From Lindgomyces ingoldianus (Eukaryota; Ascomycota; Dothideomycetes; Pleosporales; Lindgomycetaceae), in contig NW_022985168.1 in assembly GCF_010093535.1 (NCBI RefSeq), positions 1,390,537 through 1,454,536 of the forward strand: DNA of 64,000 nt, given 5' to 3'. How positions within the stretch are numbered: the first letter of the stretch is position 1; every line of letters starts with the position of its first letter. Below, one piece after another: positions 1 through 11,891 of this stretch. A model generated the notes under the pieces. That model searched no databases. It was not told the DNA's origin and saw nothing but the letters and a program-made list of their open reading frames with translations. The translations under genes and the position numbers were made by a program.

Positions 1-2748
1 TAAGTTGTGGCCCGTCGGACTGCTAGCGAATCTAACGCTTCATAGCCGTAGCCCTCATGAACGGATGATCCCAAACGCTGAAAGCATCGAAGTCCTTCTT
101 CAGGTGTCTTTCGGACGGGGTATTAAATACCTCTCAACACCTATCAAGGATCCGGATTACGACAACTACCTGCAACTTGGTGAGAAGATTTGTGGTTCCT
201 CTTTAAAATGCTTCATTGTAAGTATTCAGTGGGTAGAAGTAGACAGAAAGCTAATATCGCCCAGGGGTGGATCTTCTATGCTCAGTCAGAGTTTAAAGAA
301 GTGCCAGGAAAGCTCCAATACCTTCGATCAGTGACCGAGCTAGCATTAGCCTGCCTCGAATACCACGTTGATGACGCCATGGAACTTGTTGCGGAAGTGC
401 TAGAAAACTATCCAAATTTCTTCGAACCGAAGCAGCAAGAGATGCTCTGGTCAGCGATAATGAGTCCCTGGGGGATGGACATCTTGAAGAATCTCGATGC
501 GGAAACAGTCTCCCTTGCAAGGATCATTGTGGCATATGGACAAATCCTGCTCAACGCAAGAATCCTATACCGGGAACCAGATATCACTCATCACCAGCAA
601 GTCATGTGTAAGTGGGAGCTACGTAATTATACTGAGCTAAACTTGAAGAATTGAACTAACATGTCGCAGCTGTCTTACACGAATTACTTAAGTACCCCGA
701 CCCGGTCGGTGTTGAAGACGATGTCGCCCCAGTTGTGCTTGACTTCTGGAACAATTACGTCAGCACTATCGCAGAGGAACTCTTCCAGTTCACCGAGGAA
801 GACGCCAAGCCAGCATGGACAGAAAAGGCGAGGGCCAATGTCTTCTTGGCGATATCTGAGTTCTTCCAAAAGATCACCTTCCCTCCAGCAGCTATCACCA
901 AGTCTTGGCATTCAGACGAGAAGAAGACCTTCAAGGTGTTCCGCGTTGATGTCCGAGATATTGTGCAGGAGGCCTTCGAAGTCCTTCGAGAAACTGTGCT
1001 AGACCAGTTCCTTGACTTTACGCTGCGGGCCCTGGAAGCGGGCAACTGGCTGGAGCTTGAAGCAGGCATGTTCTGCTTGAACGCTATTTCCGAGGCTCTA
1101 GCAGAACCGGCCGATGCGCGGGTGCGGCGATTGTTTGAGCAACCTCTCTTCACTGTTATGGCTGGGAATGCAGAAATTCCTGCTATCACACGTCGAACTG
1201 CTGTCGAAATGGTTGCTGCCTTCAACAGCTTCTTTCTTCGAAAACCTGAGTTCCTTCCTCAAGTTTTGCCGTTCCTTCTCAGTGCTTTGGCGCAACCGGC
1301 TCTCGCACATAGCGCAGCGAAGTCATTTGCCTCACTATGCTCCGAGTGCCGAAAGTCACTTACAGGCGAGCTGACCTCTTTTTTCCAAATGTATGAACAG
1401 TTTCTCGGCTATCAAACGGCCGAAGAGTTCACGAAGAGCAAAGTATTAGAAGGTATTGCTGCGATAGTACAAGCCCAAGATTCAGACGACAAGCGACAGC
1501 CCGGTGTGCAGCAACTCTTTCAATACATCACACACGACGCCATGCAAGCAATCAACGTCATGAAGGAGGGTAACGATCCAGAGCAGGGCCAAGTCCTCGC
1601 TCTCACAACGCTAAAATGCCTCGCCTGCATCGGCAAGTCCCTCCAAGCATCCGATGAAGAAGTCATTGACCTCGAATCTGAGCACAACCCTTCCCAATAC
1701 TGGACACAAGGCCCAGGCAAACAAATCCAAAATCAAATCATCAACTTCGTAAACTATCTCACTCAGGTATTCATCTCCAACTCTGAGGTCATCGAGGCAG
1801 CCTGCGATGTCCTACGCGTCGGACTCAAAGAAACAGTACCTGGGCCTTTTGTGCTCCCGCCATCCGCATTCATCGACTTCATCGCGAAAACGAATATGCA
1901 GACTCCGAGACTGCCATATGTTCTTGAGACGGCGTGTTGTTTCATCTCATCCCATAAATCAGACAAATCGGAAGAGTATCAGGTCCAGGCACAGCGCCTC
2001 CTCCACTACATCCTTACCATCATGCAAAGTCTCCAACATCCTTCCAACGACCCTGAAATCTCGGTTGGCTGTACCGAGGTGATACAAAAGTTCATCAGCA
2101 CAAACGCGGCAATCCTATCGACGGTTCCAGCAGGTGTTCTGAAGGGCATGTTCGACTTCTCAATCGAATGTATCAAGTCCCCTGAGGTTCTACCTAAACG
2201 CGCAGCCGCGTCCCTCTGGAAAGATATATTTGAGCTGAGCGGAAATACGAAGAATGCACACCAAACGACGGGCCAGGATATTGTGAATCATTTTGGGCAG
2301 GCGGTTACGTCGGCGTTGATATTCAACGTATGTGGTGAGGTTGATGGATCCAGTCTGGATCAAATTATCGCACCATTGCGGAAGATCATTCAGTCCGACC
2401 GGAATGCGCGGACATATATCACGAACGCCATAGCGGAACAGCCTCTCATAATTCGTGTCAAGGAGGATCCAACAACTCAGGAGATGGTGCGGAAGTATGT
2501 TGAAGGGCTTATGAGGTTCGTATGTTTTTGCTTTGTTGTCTTTGTAGTTACAATATGAGCACAGAACGGCTGGCCTAATTATGTACAGAAATGCCCGCGC
2601 CTCCACAGCGTTCAAGGAAACGGTCAAAGACTTCTGGGCGAAGTGCAAGCAGATCCAGATGCAATTTACGCCCCCGCAGATGATGCATCCAGGCCATAGA
2701 TTTGCGCAAGGTGTGCACCCTGCCCCGAGTCCAGCGCATGGGTACTAG
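1..2748 (+). CDS. importin-13 / Kap122-like karyopherin (3' part, start outside window)
   Basis: Nuclear transport receptor of the importin-beta superfamily, built of helical HEAT repeats. The closest match by recall is the importin-13/Pdr6 (Kap122, KapI) branch, which moves cargo through nuclear pores under Ran control. Exons: 1-217 (frame starts at base 2), 265-607, 670-2515, 2589-2748; the introns of 47, 62 and 73 bp close in phase and give 854 residues. Full-length relatives are about 1000 residues, so roughly the first 150 lie left of the window. The sequence is almost wholly alpha-helical with repeated aromatic/leucine patterns. The C-terminal exon reads NARASTAFKETVKDFWAKC, a tail I associate with this branch. 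Reading straight through the last intron would give a false end at 2558. The family is secure; the exact orthologue (Kap122 rather than Mtr10/transportin-3) is less certain. Confidence 0.85.
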
Positions 2749-2812
2749 ATCGCAACCCCTCTACCCTTCGAACTATCTCCTCATCATTCCGTCTTCGGTA
2801 GAGATCCTATAG

Positions 2813-3489
2813 TCAGTAGTCCTTGAACTCAGCGAACGCAGCCAGCGCAAACGTGATCCCAAACGACAACTTAAACGCCACATTATCCTGCACCAAAGAC
2901 CGAACGTTTGTGTTGTCGAATCGGCGCTGGATATAAGAGTAGGGTATTATATGGATGCCGCGGGATTCGAGGAACTGCACGACATTTTCAGATCTCCTTT
3001 CTTTTCACTTGTATACGACAACTGCATGGATTGATGGTGGGTAGCATGGCAAGCAGGTAGACGGGAATAGACGGAGACGGAGCTAGAGCTTGGGCATGGA
3101 ATGGAATATGTAGCAACGACACCTGTGCAATGACAATGACGCCGATGGATTGTCTCCACCCAGCTACATACCTGCACAAACACAACACCCAACCCAATCA
3201 ACACCGCTAGTGGTCTGCTAAAAACACTAACACCCAATCCCCCCAACACCCCTAGTATGCTTCCCAGACTAATCTGCCTTACATTCGGATTTGGTCGCCC
3301 CGTAGAGGCGGCAGTTGGTCGCGCATTGCTCATGTAACGAGACTTTAGATCGGATGTTATCTTGGTAAGCGGGTCTGGCGAATCGCACAGTAATATCGAG
3401 TTGTTTTGCCGGAGGAGGAGAGGGGTGGATAGGATGAGGGGAGTGGAGAGGAGCAGGCCTCTGCGGAGACCGGGCAGGATGAAAGCCAT
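2813..3489 (-). CDS. FUN14-family mitochondrial membrane protein
   Basis: Two exons, 3172-3489 and 2813-2974, joined across a 197-bp intron (donor GTATGT at 3171), give 159 residues. The N-terminus is hydrophobic and arginine-containing and looks like a mitochondrial import signal. A core RQISLGSILGVLGGLGVSVF follows, with two glycine-rich membrane spans, a polar linker, and a final helix ending FGITFALAAFAEFKDY. This order (GSxxGVxxG helix, second helix, SxxxDNxAFKxSFG motif) is that of FUN14/FUNDC proteins of the mitochondrial outer membrane. Metazoan members act in mitophagy; the role of the yeast member is poorly defined. The intron is long for this locus, so a further small exon cannot be ruled out. 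It is divergent from las21, with 515 bp between the starts. Confidence 0.7.
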
Positions 3490-4004
3490 GATTTAGTGGG
3501 AGTGATGGGTGTGGAGGAAGGACTCGGAAGAGGATTAGGAAGGATTGAGGTGACACACAAGGCAGATCCGGGGAACGATGGCTAGACCCGACGAGGAAGG
3601 ATTTCAGGGAGGGGTTAGTGTTGAGGATTGTGAACGGTGAGAGAGGGATGCCGGTAGTGTTGCCCATGCTGATGTCATTGGTTATCTGAGTCGCGTTTGC
3701 GCTAGGCCTAAATTGGACTAAAGCTTGGACCCTGGGCTCTTGGCGAATGGGGGTCGCGACTGCAGGTTTCGTGTCTTGACCTTCACGCCTCGGAAGGGCT
3801 TTTGCTACTTGAGTAAGGAGTATGCACAGCGTGACACTATAGTAACACCTTTTCTCTCGCTACTCTAACTCAATCATGTCAACCTACCCTCCATGAACTC
3901 ACCCTCACCACCACCAATTTCTCAACTTTTAACCCTCAATCCACACTCCTCAATTCCCAATTCTCAACCCTAATCCCAACTTCCCACTCTACGAACCACT
4001 CACA
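3490..4004. promoter_or_regulatory. divergent intergenic region, FUN14-like / las21
   Basis: A 515-bp gap between two start codons on opposite strands, so it must hold both promoters. The last 120 bases before las21 are rich in C/T with repeated CAA/CTC runs, typical of fungal 5' leaders. No TATA box or other known site was recognised with confidence. Confidence 0.4.
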
Positions 4005-7000
4005 ATGGGTCGCCAAACGCTGCTCCTCGCTCTGGCAAACTTTCTAATACCAGTCGCGATACTGGTCTTCGCAACGGGCTTCTTCCCATACAAGCCTTTC
4101 ATGCCCGGACTCGCGACATTTGAAGCGCTGGGCTGGGAGGAAAAGTTTCGCTGGACTAAGACGCCAGAGCCGCAGTTTGATCGGCTGGTGTTCATGGTTG
4201 TCGATGCGTTGAGGAGTGATTTTGTGTTTGGCAGGGAGAGTGGTATGACGTTTGTTCAGAGGTATGAAATAAATCCACACATGGCTTCCAGACTCTGTAA
4301 AGGAGGCGAGAAGGAGGAGAGTGCTGATGCATCATCAGCTTAATCCGAGACGGCTCCGCAATCCCATTTACAGCGCATGCAACCTCGCCTACAATTACCA
4401 TGCCCCGCGTCAAAGCCATGACAACGGGCAGCATCCCCTCCTTCCTTGACGTCATCCTCAACTTCGCCGAGAGCGACACCACTTCCACGCTTGCTACCCA
4501 GGACACCTGGCTTGCGCAGCTGAAGGCAAAGGAAGGTGGGAACTTGGTCATGTATGGCGATGATACTTGGTTAAAGCTGTTTCCCGGCTTCTTTGAACGC
4601 GCGGATGGGACAAGTAGTTTTTTTGTTTCGGTATGTAGATACCTGCCCTCCCCCTCTGCTGTGGGGGAGCTCTTTGAATACAAGTTGATTTTGAGTAGGA
4701 TTTTACGGAAGTCGATACTAATGTGACCCGGCATGTTCCTGAAGAATTGCTGAATGGTGATTGGAATGCGATGATTCTGCATTATTTGGGTCTTGACCAT
4801 ATTGGGCATAAGGCTGGCCCTAAAAGGTTGTCCCACGTACTTTCAGCTTATACGGCGTGTGAATGCTGATGGCAAGTCAGCCCCAATATGATCCCTAAAC
4901 AAGTCGAAATGGACGGCATCGTCCGTCAGATATACGACGCAATCGAAAACGAAGACCATCTTTCTAATACGCTCTTTGTCCTCTGTGGAGACCACGGGAT
5001 GAATGACGGTGGAAATCACGGAGGCTCCGCACCCGGGGAGACTTCACCTGCATTAGTCTTCATGTCTTCCAAATTAAAGAAGATTACGGAATTCATGGAT
5101 AGAAAGAGTCCAGTAGACGGCAAGGGAGAAGGTGGGATGGAATTTTATAAGAAGGTTGAGCAGAGCGATATTGCCCCCACGCTCGCAGGACTACTAGGAT
5201 TTCCAGTCCCGAGGAACAATCTGGGTGTTTTCATTGAAGACTTTCTTTACTTCTGGGACGACGGTATGCTTCCACTGCACCCCCCTAGACCCCAAGCATG
5301 GAAGGGTGACGTTGACGTTGACTTGACACAGGCTCCGATCGCATCCAACTCCTCCTACGAAATGCCAGGCAGGTGAAAAGGATCGTAGAAGCCACATTCC
5401 CAAGTCTAAACTTCGACGACAAAGTTCGAGATATCGAGACGGAGTGTGCAGGCGAGTTGAGCAGTGGGGAGAATTTAGCGTGTAGATGGCAGGGCGTTGT
5501 GCAGATCATGGAGACGGTCGCGACAATTCATCCTAAGTTGAGAGTGGATCAGATTTACTATGTAAGCCTGGCTTTAATCCCCGTTAATTACCCACATGGG
5601 CCATGCAACCTACTGCTTCACTGGAAAGATGTGGGGAATTGAGACGGATCTGGGTGCTGATTTGATATGGAAACAGTTCCTCCGTGCCGCCCAGGACGTA
5701 ATGTCTAGCACCGCCTCGAATTACGATGTTTCACGCCTCATCCTCGGCACGTCGATTTCGCTTTTATCCTTCGGGCTTACATTTGCGACGCTCTTACCAA
5801 CCCTCTCTATGATCTCCTCAACCGGAATATTTTATTCCTTCACTCTCATTCTCTATGGTGTATTAATGTTTGCATCTTCGTATGTCGAGGAAGAACATCA
5901 TTTCTGGTACTGGACTACTTCGGCTTGGTTCTTGTATCTTTTCATTACTGAGTACGTCAATCGCCTCTCACTAACTTTGTTGCCTATCTCTCTCCCTATT
6001 CTAAATCCCCAACCACATCTCTCGTCTTATACACACTACCCCTTTCAACGTCTCATTAACAATCCCCACAGATCCCGCAAACAATGGTTTCCCAAATTCC
6101 TCTTCCATCCCGCCATAATGCTCCTTTTCTTACACCGAATAATCCGACGCTGGAACCAAACTGGCCAAAAATACGCCGGCGCACCGGACATTGTGCACTC
6201 GCCGTTCCTGCGAGGTTCCAACTCACTCGTACTTTGGAGTCTTATCGGCGCGACATACATGGACATCACCATCCGCCTATCCCGACACGTAGCGCGGACG
6301 ATCTCAGATGGAGACAGCCCCCCCGCAACCGGCGAGGACACTGATAAAGAACGATTCATGGGGACATTAGCGGTGCTGCCTCTTGGAATTACGGCGTTTA
6401 TGTTTAAGCTTGCGTTTACGGCTAGAGATGCCCCGGAGCTGGTACAAGGGATTACGGCCGGTGTTTTGGGATTTGTAGAGGATTTGAGTTTGGTGGGTGT
6501 TGCGAGGATGGTGTTTGTTGGGATTGCGCTTAGTGCGAGTTGGATTGGGATTTCGGAGTGGAGACGCTCGAGGGGAAGGAGAGGGATGGGGAAGGGGAAA
6601 GGGAAGGAGGGGGTAAGTGGTGGTGGTGGTGGTAAGTTTTCATTTCCTTTTAACATGGCATGATGCTGTGGTATTTATTGGTGTGGATATGGGATGCTAA
6701 TTTTCCATATAGACTTCGCTCCCGCGCTTTTCGACCTGCTGTCCCTTTTCCTAATAACCCAAACACGTGCGCAAAACATCCCGCTCTACCTACTATTCAG
6801 AATGCAGCTATTCTTCCTAAGTGAGCAACCCCACCCTCCTGTCGGTCCCCTCAATCCCTACCCCCCTTTAACCCATCTACAGCCCTCCTCGACCTTCCTC
6901 CCCTCGCCACAACTCTAACCACCATCCTCCTAACCCAAACCTCCTTCTTCGCCCTCGGCAACACCAACGCCATCTCCTCAATCGACCTCTCAAACTCTTA

Positions 7001-7469
7001 CAATGGCATCTCGGGCTACGCCATCTCCGCCGTCGGCTTTCTAGTCTTCGTCTCCAATTGGGCCGGCCCAATATACTGGAGCATAGCCGGCATCCTTCTC
7101 CTCGGTGGCTACACCCGCAGCGGCGGTACCGCTGCAAAAGTCCTGGACGCGAAAGAGATCGCAGAGGAGACGAAGGGGTGGGTTGTTGCCGAGCGGGAGT
7201 ATCTTGAAACGCTGATTGACAAAGACAAGCATGCTAAAAGGAGTAGGCAAGATGGAGGCGTTTTTAGACAGCATGTAGCGGGACTGTCGCTTTTTACAGT
7301 GGGGGCCGTTGTGGCGGTTATGGCGGCTTGTACAGCATTAAGGAGTCATTTGTTTATATGGACAGTGTTTAGTCCGAAGTTTTTGTATGCGATGGCTTGG
7401 GGGGTGGCGTTTCATTTAGGGGTTAGTGTAGGGGTTGGGGGGGTGGTTTGGTGGGTAGGGAGTTGGTGA
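4005..7469 (+). CDS. las21: GPI ethanolamine phosphate transferase 2 (Las21/Gpi7)
   Basis: Adds ethanolamine phosphate to the second mannose of the GPI anchor in the ER membrane, where later remodelling and transport depend on it. Nine exons: 4005-4261, 4339-4630, 4699-4826, 4881-5263, 5332-5561, 5677-5951, 6072-6631, 6713-6820, 6883-7469; all phases close to give 939 residues, normal for the family. The N-terminal membrane anchor is followed by an alkaline-phosphatase-like catalytic domain with the metal-site motifs VVDALRSDFV, LGLDHIGHK and CGDHGMNDGG. The C-terminal half is a chain of membrane spans including GNTNAISSIDLSNSYNG and SNWAGPIYW, characteristic of Las21. The 120-bp intron at 5952 has no in-frame stop and could be mistaken for coding sequence. 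Start chosen at the first ATG after a pyrimidine-rich leader, just before the anchor. Confidence 0.93.
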
Positions 7470-8421
7470 AATTAAGGGAGGGCAAAAGGGAGGTGGAAGG
7501 GTGTAAGAGAGCGAGTGGTAAGAGAGAGACAGGGGAAGGCCTTAAACTCCGTATTGCAAGCAATTCCCGTGTCTCTAATAGTCGATGTGCCGTCGCCAGC
7601 AGAAGATAGGGGCCGTGTTGGACCCGAAAAGGAGGATTCAAAACCAATACCCTTTCCAAACGTTTTAGTACTTAGCTGGTACTACATGTATATAGAGTAT
7701 ACGTCTAACTATAGGTAAGAAGGTGTACGTTTATCTTGAGCCTTTTCCAAAAAGGCTGAAAGCTTCTACCTAGTAAAAGTATTTCTTACTTACAAATTTA
7801 CTACCTTAAAAACAGCTGAACCTTGTAGTTTACATAAGCGTTAAGATTCCCACTAGTCATAGAGATGATCAACCGAAGATTTTTTCCCCAACTCTTCCAT
7901 GCTATTAGCCCGGGATCCCAGAGCATACCGTGTCACACGTGCTTGAAATGTATTGGGTCGGCGACACTCCATAATACAGTTCAAGCCTCAGTATCTCTAG
8001 GTCTACTTACCATTGCCAAAGATTAAATACCCCATCGTGAGAATACCGAAGAAGATGCTAGCGACTAGTGCGGAACGGAGATCACGGCGTAGTACCTTCA
8101 TTACCAGCTGCATATTGTATTCCACGAAATAGGTATTTGGAGCCTTGTGTTGTTTTATCAACCAAGCTGAAGGCATAGCTACGTGGTCTTGGGTGCACGG
8201 TAACGTGGCTGAGAGTGGCAGGTAGACTGGGTAGTTCTTTAGCTACAGAATGCAAGACAGTTTAGATACAATACTACGTGAACTTGAACAAGCTAGACGT
8301 GATTTAACGGGTTAAAAACGGCGGTAGAGAAGGGCTTGTAAAGGAGTTTGAAGGATAGCAAAAGGTTTGAGTGGATAATATAACTTATATAGATTCTTTA
8401 GTAAGAGTCTAGAAGTATGTT
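7470..8421. other. gene-free flank between las21 and the hAT element
   Basis: Nearly 1 kb of moderately AT-rich DNA with stops in all frames and no recognised gene. Base composition drifts towards A/T from about 7680 onwards, before the transposon proper begins, so this may be older repeat remains or sequence affected by mutation leaking from the element. Nothing specific was identified. Confidence 0.4.
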
Positions 8422-8429
8422 GTCTGTTC

Positions 8430-8444
8430 CAACGCTCTCAACCG
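8430..8444 (+). repeat. left terminal inverted repeat of hAT element
   Basis: CAACGCTCTCAACCG, a perfect inverted match to 11482-11496; the first base abuts the left copy of the 8-bp target duplication. Confidence 0.85.
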
Positions 8445-11400
8445 TACGAATTACGTTTCATACTTTTCGTCTCAGTACTGTCACGTGAGCCGTAGCAAAC
8501 GTAGTATAGTCCTTGTACGTTTTGTTTTGTCTTGTAAGTTATAGCTGCAGACTGTACTGCGTCTTAAAAGCTTAACTTTTAGGTAAAGATTACTTATTAG
8601 CTTAGACATTAATAGGTAGGGACCTGTAGCACTGTTAGACAAGTTTTTTAATAAGCTAGTTATTAATTAGGGGGTAAGATTACCTAATAACCTAGGTGCA
8701 GCATTTCTTACTTAAATTAACACTACTAAATCTTTCTATATCTTAATATTATGTTAACTATGCGTAATTTCCTTAGTTAACAAGCTTTTATGTAGAGCAC
8801 TAGCTAGTTACAGAGCTCTTAGAGCTCTTAGTTAACCTAGAGTAGTAATATAATTTATTACACTTATTTCTGTTGCTTAGAAAAGTTATAATTATTATTA
8901 TTAAAGTTTTTATTCTATAATAGCTTTTTAGCTTCTGTATATAATTTTTATATAAAAGAACACCTTAGAGATTCTTTTCTTAATCTAGAAGTTATGTTTT
9001 TAATAAAGTAGAATAATATATAGCTTGCTAGTAAAAAGCTAAAAGCAAAGGAGCTAGGTTACTACATAAAACACTCTTCTTAGCTCTAAGGTAACAGAAA
9101 GGTGTTAGCAGTGTAGAACTATAGAGCTAACTTACTGTACACTAGAGAAGGCTTAAGGGTAAAGCTCTAGCTCTGCTAACTCTGCTATTGCAAAGGTAAT
9201 TATGCTGCTACTAAAATAGTTAATAGCTATAGCTATATTAGCTACTATTTTAAAAAAAAGCATAGAATTAATATTAGTAGTAATAAAAGTTTTTTACCTA
9301 ATTCTTTTTATGCTCTACTTAATCCTTAGGCAGCAACAGCTGCTACAGTAGTAGGCTTAGCCTAAGTTGCTTCTTATAATCCTTAGTAAGAGAAGTTATT
9401 GCAGAGGTTGTTAGTAGACTAAGTTATACTTTATAATATATTATTTATAACAGCATTCTTAGCTAAACTTTAAGGCTTTTTTACTTAAAACTAACTAGAT
9501 CTTCTTGCTACTATCTTAAGCTTAGATGTAATAATATTATTATATATAAAGTAAAAGTTAACACGCTAAAAAAAGAAGATTTAAATAATATTAAAATTAG
9601 CTAAGTTAAAAGTAGTATTAAGTGTTAATATATAAACTTTACTAAACTACCTTTTTTTTTTAAAGTAGTAGCTTACTTTTTTAGTAAGTTTAGTAAAACC
9701 TTAAAGAGGCTATTTTAGTGTCTTAGCTTAGAAAACTAATAATAAACAATAACTAACTTTTACTTTATAAATGTTAATTATTAATAATAAAACTTACTTA
9801 TTAGCTTCTATAACCTTTATAGCAACTATATAGGGGCTAACTAAGCGTAGGCTATCTTTAAAATTATTTAGAATTATAAAATTATGTTAAAATTTAGTTA
9901 TTTTATTACTAATAACACATTTAATAATAACAACTCTACTATTAACACTTTAGCTAAATATCTTAGAGTTAACCTTAATAGAGAGCACTGTATATGCTGT
10001 ACAGGCTACATAATTTAATTAGTGCTAAAGGCAGTTATTTATAGCAAAAGATTATTATAATTTAAAGCTGCTTTTATAAACGTAGCTCTCTAAGATTAGT
10101 TTAAGCTTTATTATAAATATAAAGTTGTTAGTAAGCTACATAACTTTATTAATACTATCCTTTTATTATATAAACACTAGAAGGCCTTTATAGCTATATA
10201 ATTATCTTTAAGAGAAGAGAATAAGCTCTAGAGCTTTAGCACACTTAATTTAATATAAGACAGTAGCGTCTGCTAGCATTCTGTATATCTAATGCTTGTA
10301 CAGTGCCTAGAGCTTAAAGATCTAATTACTAAGTTTATCTAAAAGTAGCGCAGCATAGATAACAACACTAAGAACTCTAATATACCTAGTAATATAGCTT
10401 TTTAAAAGATTATTAGTAAAAAAAACTAAAAAAAAGTTAAACACTTTACTAAGTTCTTTAAAGTTTTTTATTAAATAATAAAATAGCTAGAGAGTAACAG
10501 TAAGCATAGTTCTTTATAGATATCTATTATTAATATGCAAGTGCTATATAATAAGCTGTTGTAGATAAAGAAAAAACTTTTTTTTAAGTCTAATAATAGT
10601 TACTTTAAAAACAGTGTTTTCTTTAGACTTAAAAAAATTAACACATATTTTTAAAAAATAGTTATTAATTTTTTTATCTTTTACTTAGTAATTACTACTA
10701 TACTTAACTTATAACTTTATATACTCTAGTTTAAAGACTACTAGTGTTATTACTAATCCTAGTACTAGAAGGCAGAGACCTTAATAAAGGTTATTTTCTA
10801 GCATTACATTAATGCTAAAGAAGATAAGAAAGTTAATATAAATCTTTTTTAGTAAAAGCTTTTAGTAATAAGCTTTTATAACTTTTATTACTAAAAAGCT
10901 CTTATAGTTAACACTTCTCTTCTTACTAGAGCCTAAAGTTATAAAAAAGCTTAGAAAATAATAGAGTTATAGTAATACTTTAACACTTATGTAAAAGACT
11001 TTTAAGATGCTAAAGTAAAAAATAGCTATTTTTTATAAGCTAGCCTTCTTACTTAGTAGCTTAAAGTAGGTTAAAAATAGTATCCTATGCTGTTTAAAAT
11101 TGCCCTTAACTTCCTTGCTATACCCTCTACTAGCTGCAACTGCAAGAGAGCCTTTAGTAAAGGCTAGCGTATAGTTACAATTAATAAAGGTTCTCTTTCT
11201 AAGGCTACTATTAAGGCGCTTTAATTATAAAAGAATTAGCTATGTTATTAAGTTATAAAGAGCAACTTAATTAAGCTTATAAACTTTATCTAGAAGTAGC
11301 TAGTTACTATACTATAAAATGTTAACAGCAGTAAGTAAGATAAAATGTTAAAAAGTATAAGAATTTTAGTGTGTTTTAGTTTAGCAGCAAAACAGACAGC

Positions 11401-11481
11401 TAAGTCGCCCAGGCTGTACAAACGTAGCAGGAAAGTGAGACGTTGACGTCCGTCAATTACTACGTTTCGTTTCGTTTCGTT

Positions 11482-11496
11482 CGGTTGAGAGCGTTG
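11482..11496 (-). repeat. right terminal inverted repeat of hAT element
   Basis: CGGTTGAGAGCGTTG, reverse complement of the left end, followed at once by the second GTCTGTTC. Just inside it lie four CGTTT-type direct repeats (11462-11481), the sort of subterminal repeats at which hAT transposases bind; that role is inferred. Confidence 0.85.
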
Positions 11497-11504
11497 GTCT
11501 GTTC

Positions 11505-11891
11505 TGACATCCTAGCAAGAAAGTACTTAACACTTTGCGTAGAAAAGTGCTGCTGATTCTTCTACCATTTTTAAAAGACGAAACAAATTATTGCTTTCAA
11601 AATACATGCACAAAACTTGGTTACCTTCTTGCAGAATTCAACATACCATTTTCTCACGCAAGAATCTAGCAAGACCCCAGGCACTTTGTGTTCAATCTAA
11701 AACTTCAGCACGTAGATGCATAACTCGTTGTAAGAGCCTCACTACTATACAAGATACATTCCTAATTCTGCCCGGAGAGGCAGCCCCTTCAAAAGTAGTG
11801 TACAAAGCCCTAAAAAAACAGAGTAAACCCGACCCAATCAACCCCTCCTTCCCCAAATCCCTCTCTCCCCTCTCCAACTCCCCAACCCCCA
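11505..11891. other. gap between hAT element and proline-rich gene
   Basis: About 390 bp of mixed composition. A short open frame runs across it on the plus strand, but it has no recognisable domain and ends in low-complexity P/S sequence complementary to the 3' end of the next gene. No supported feature; probably the 3' flank of the gene at 11892. Confidence 0.35.

Larger units (their letters stand above)
8422..11504 (+). mobile_element. RIP-degraded hAT-family DNA transposon with TIRs and 8-bp target duplication
   Basis: Terminal inverted repeats CAACGCTCTCAACCG (8430-8444) and its complement (11482-11496) bound a 3067-bp element. The direct repeat GTCTGTTC sits immediately outside at 8422-8429 and 11497-11504. 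An 8-bp target duplication with CA...TG ends is the hAT signature. The interior is extremely AT-rich, full of TA, TAG and TAA, with no open frame over about 60 codons. Reading past the stops in the plus direction still shows hAT pieces: near 9982-10045 a CTGYII-stop-LVLKAVIY segment matches the family's CxGHxxNLxxKA motif, and 11102-11235 reads as the C-terminal dimerisation region (LNFLAIPSTSCNCKRAFSK then a stop). CAA/CAG to TAA/TAG changes fit repeat-induced point mutation. The element is dead as a source of transposase. Confidence 0.85.

Noticed and set aside
6045..6656. 203-codon minus-strand frame
   Set aside because: Antisense shadow of a las21 exon; its proline-rich start is the complement of the glycine codons of las21.
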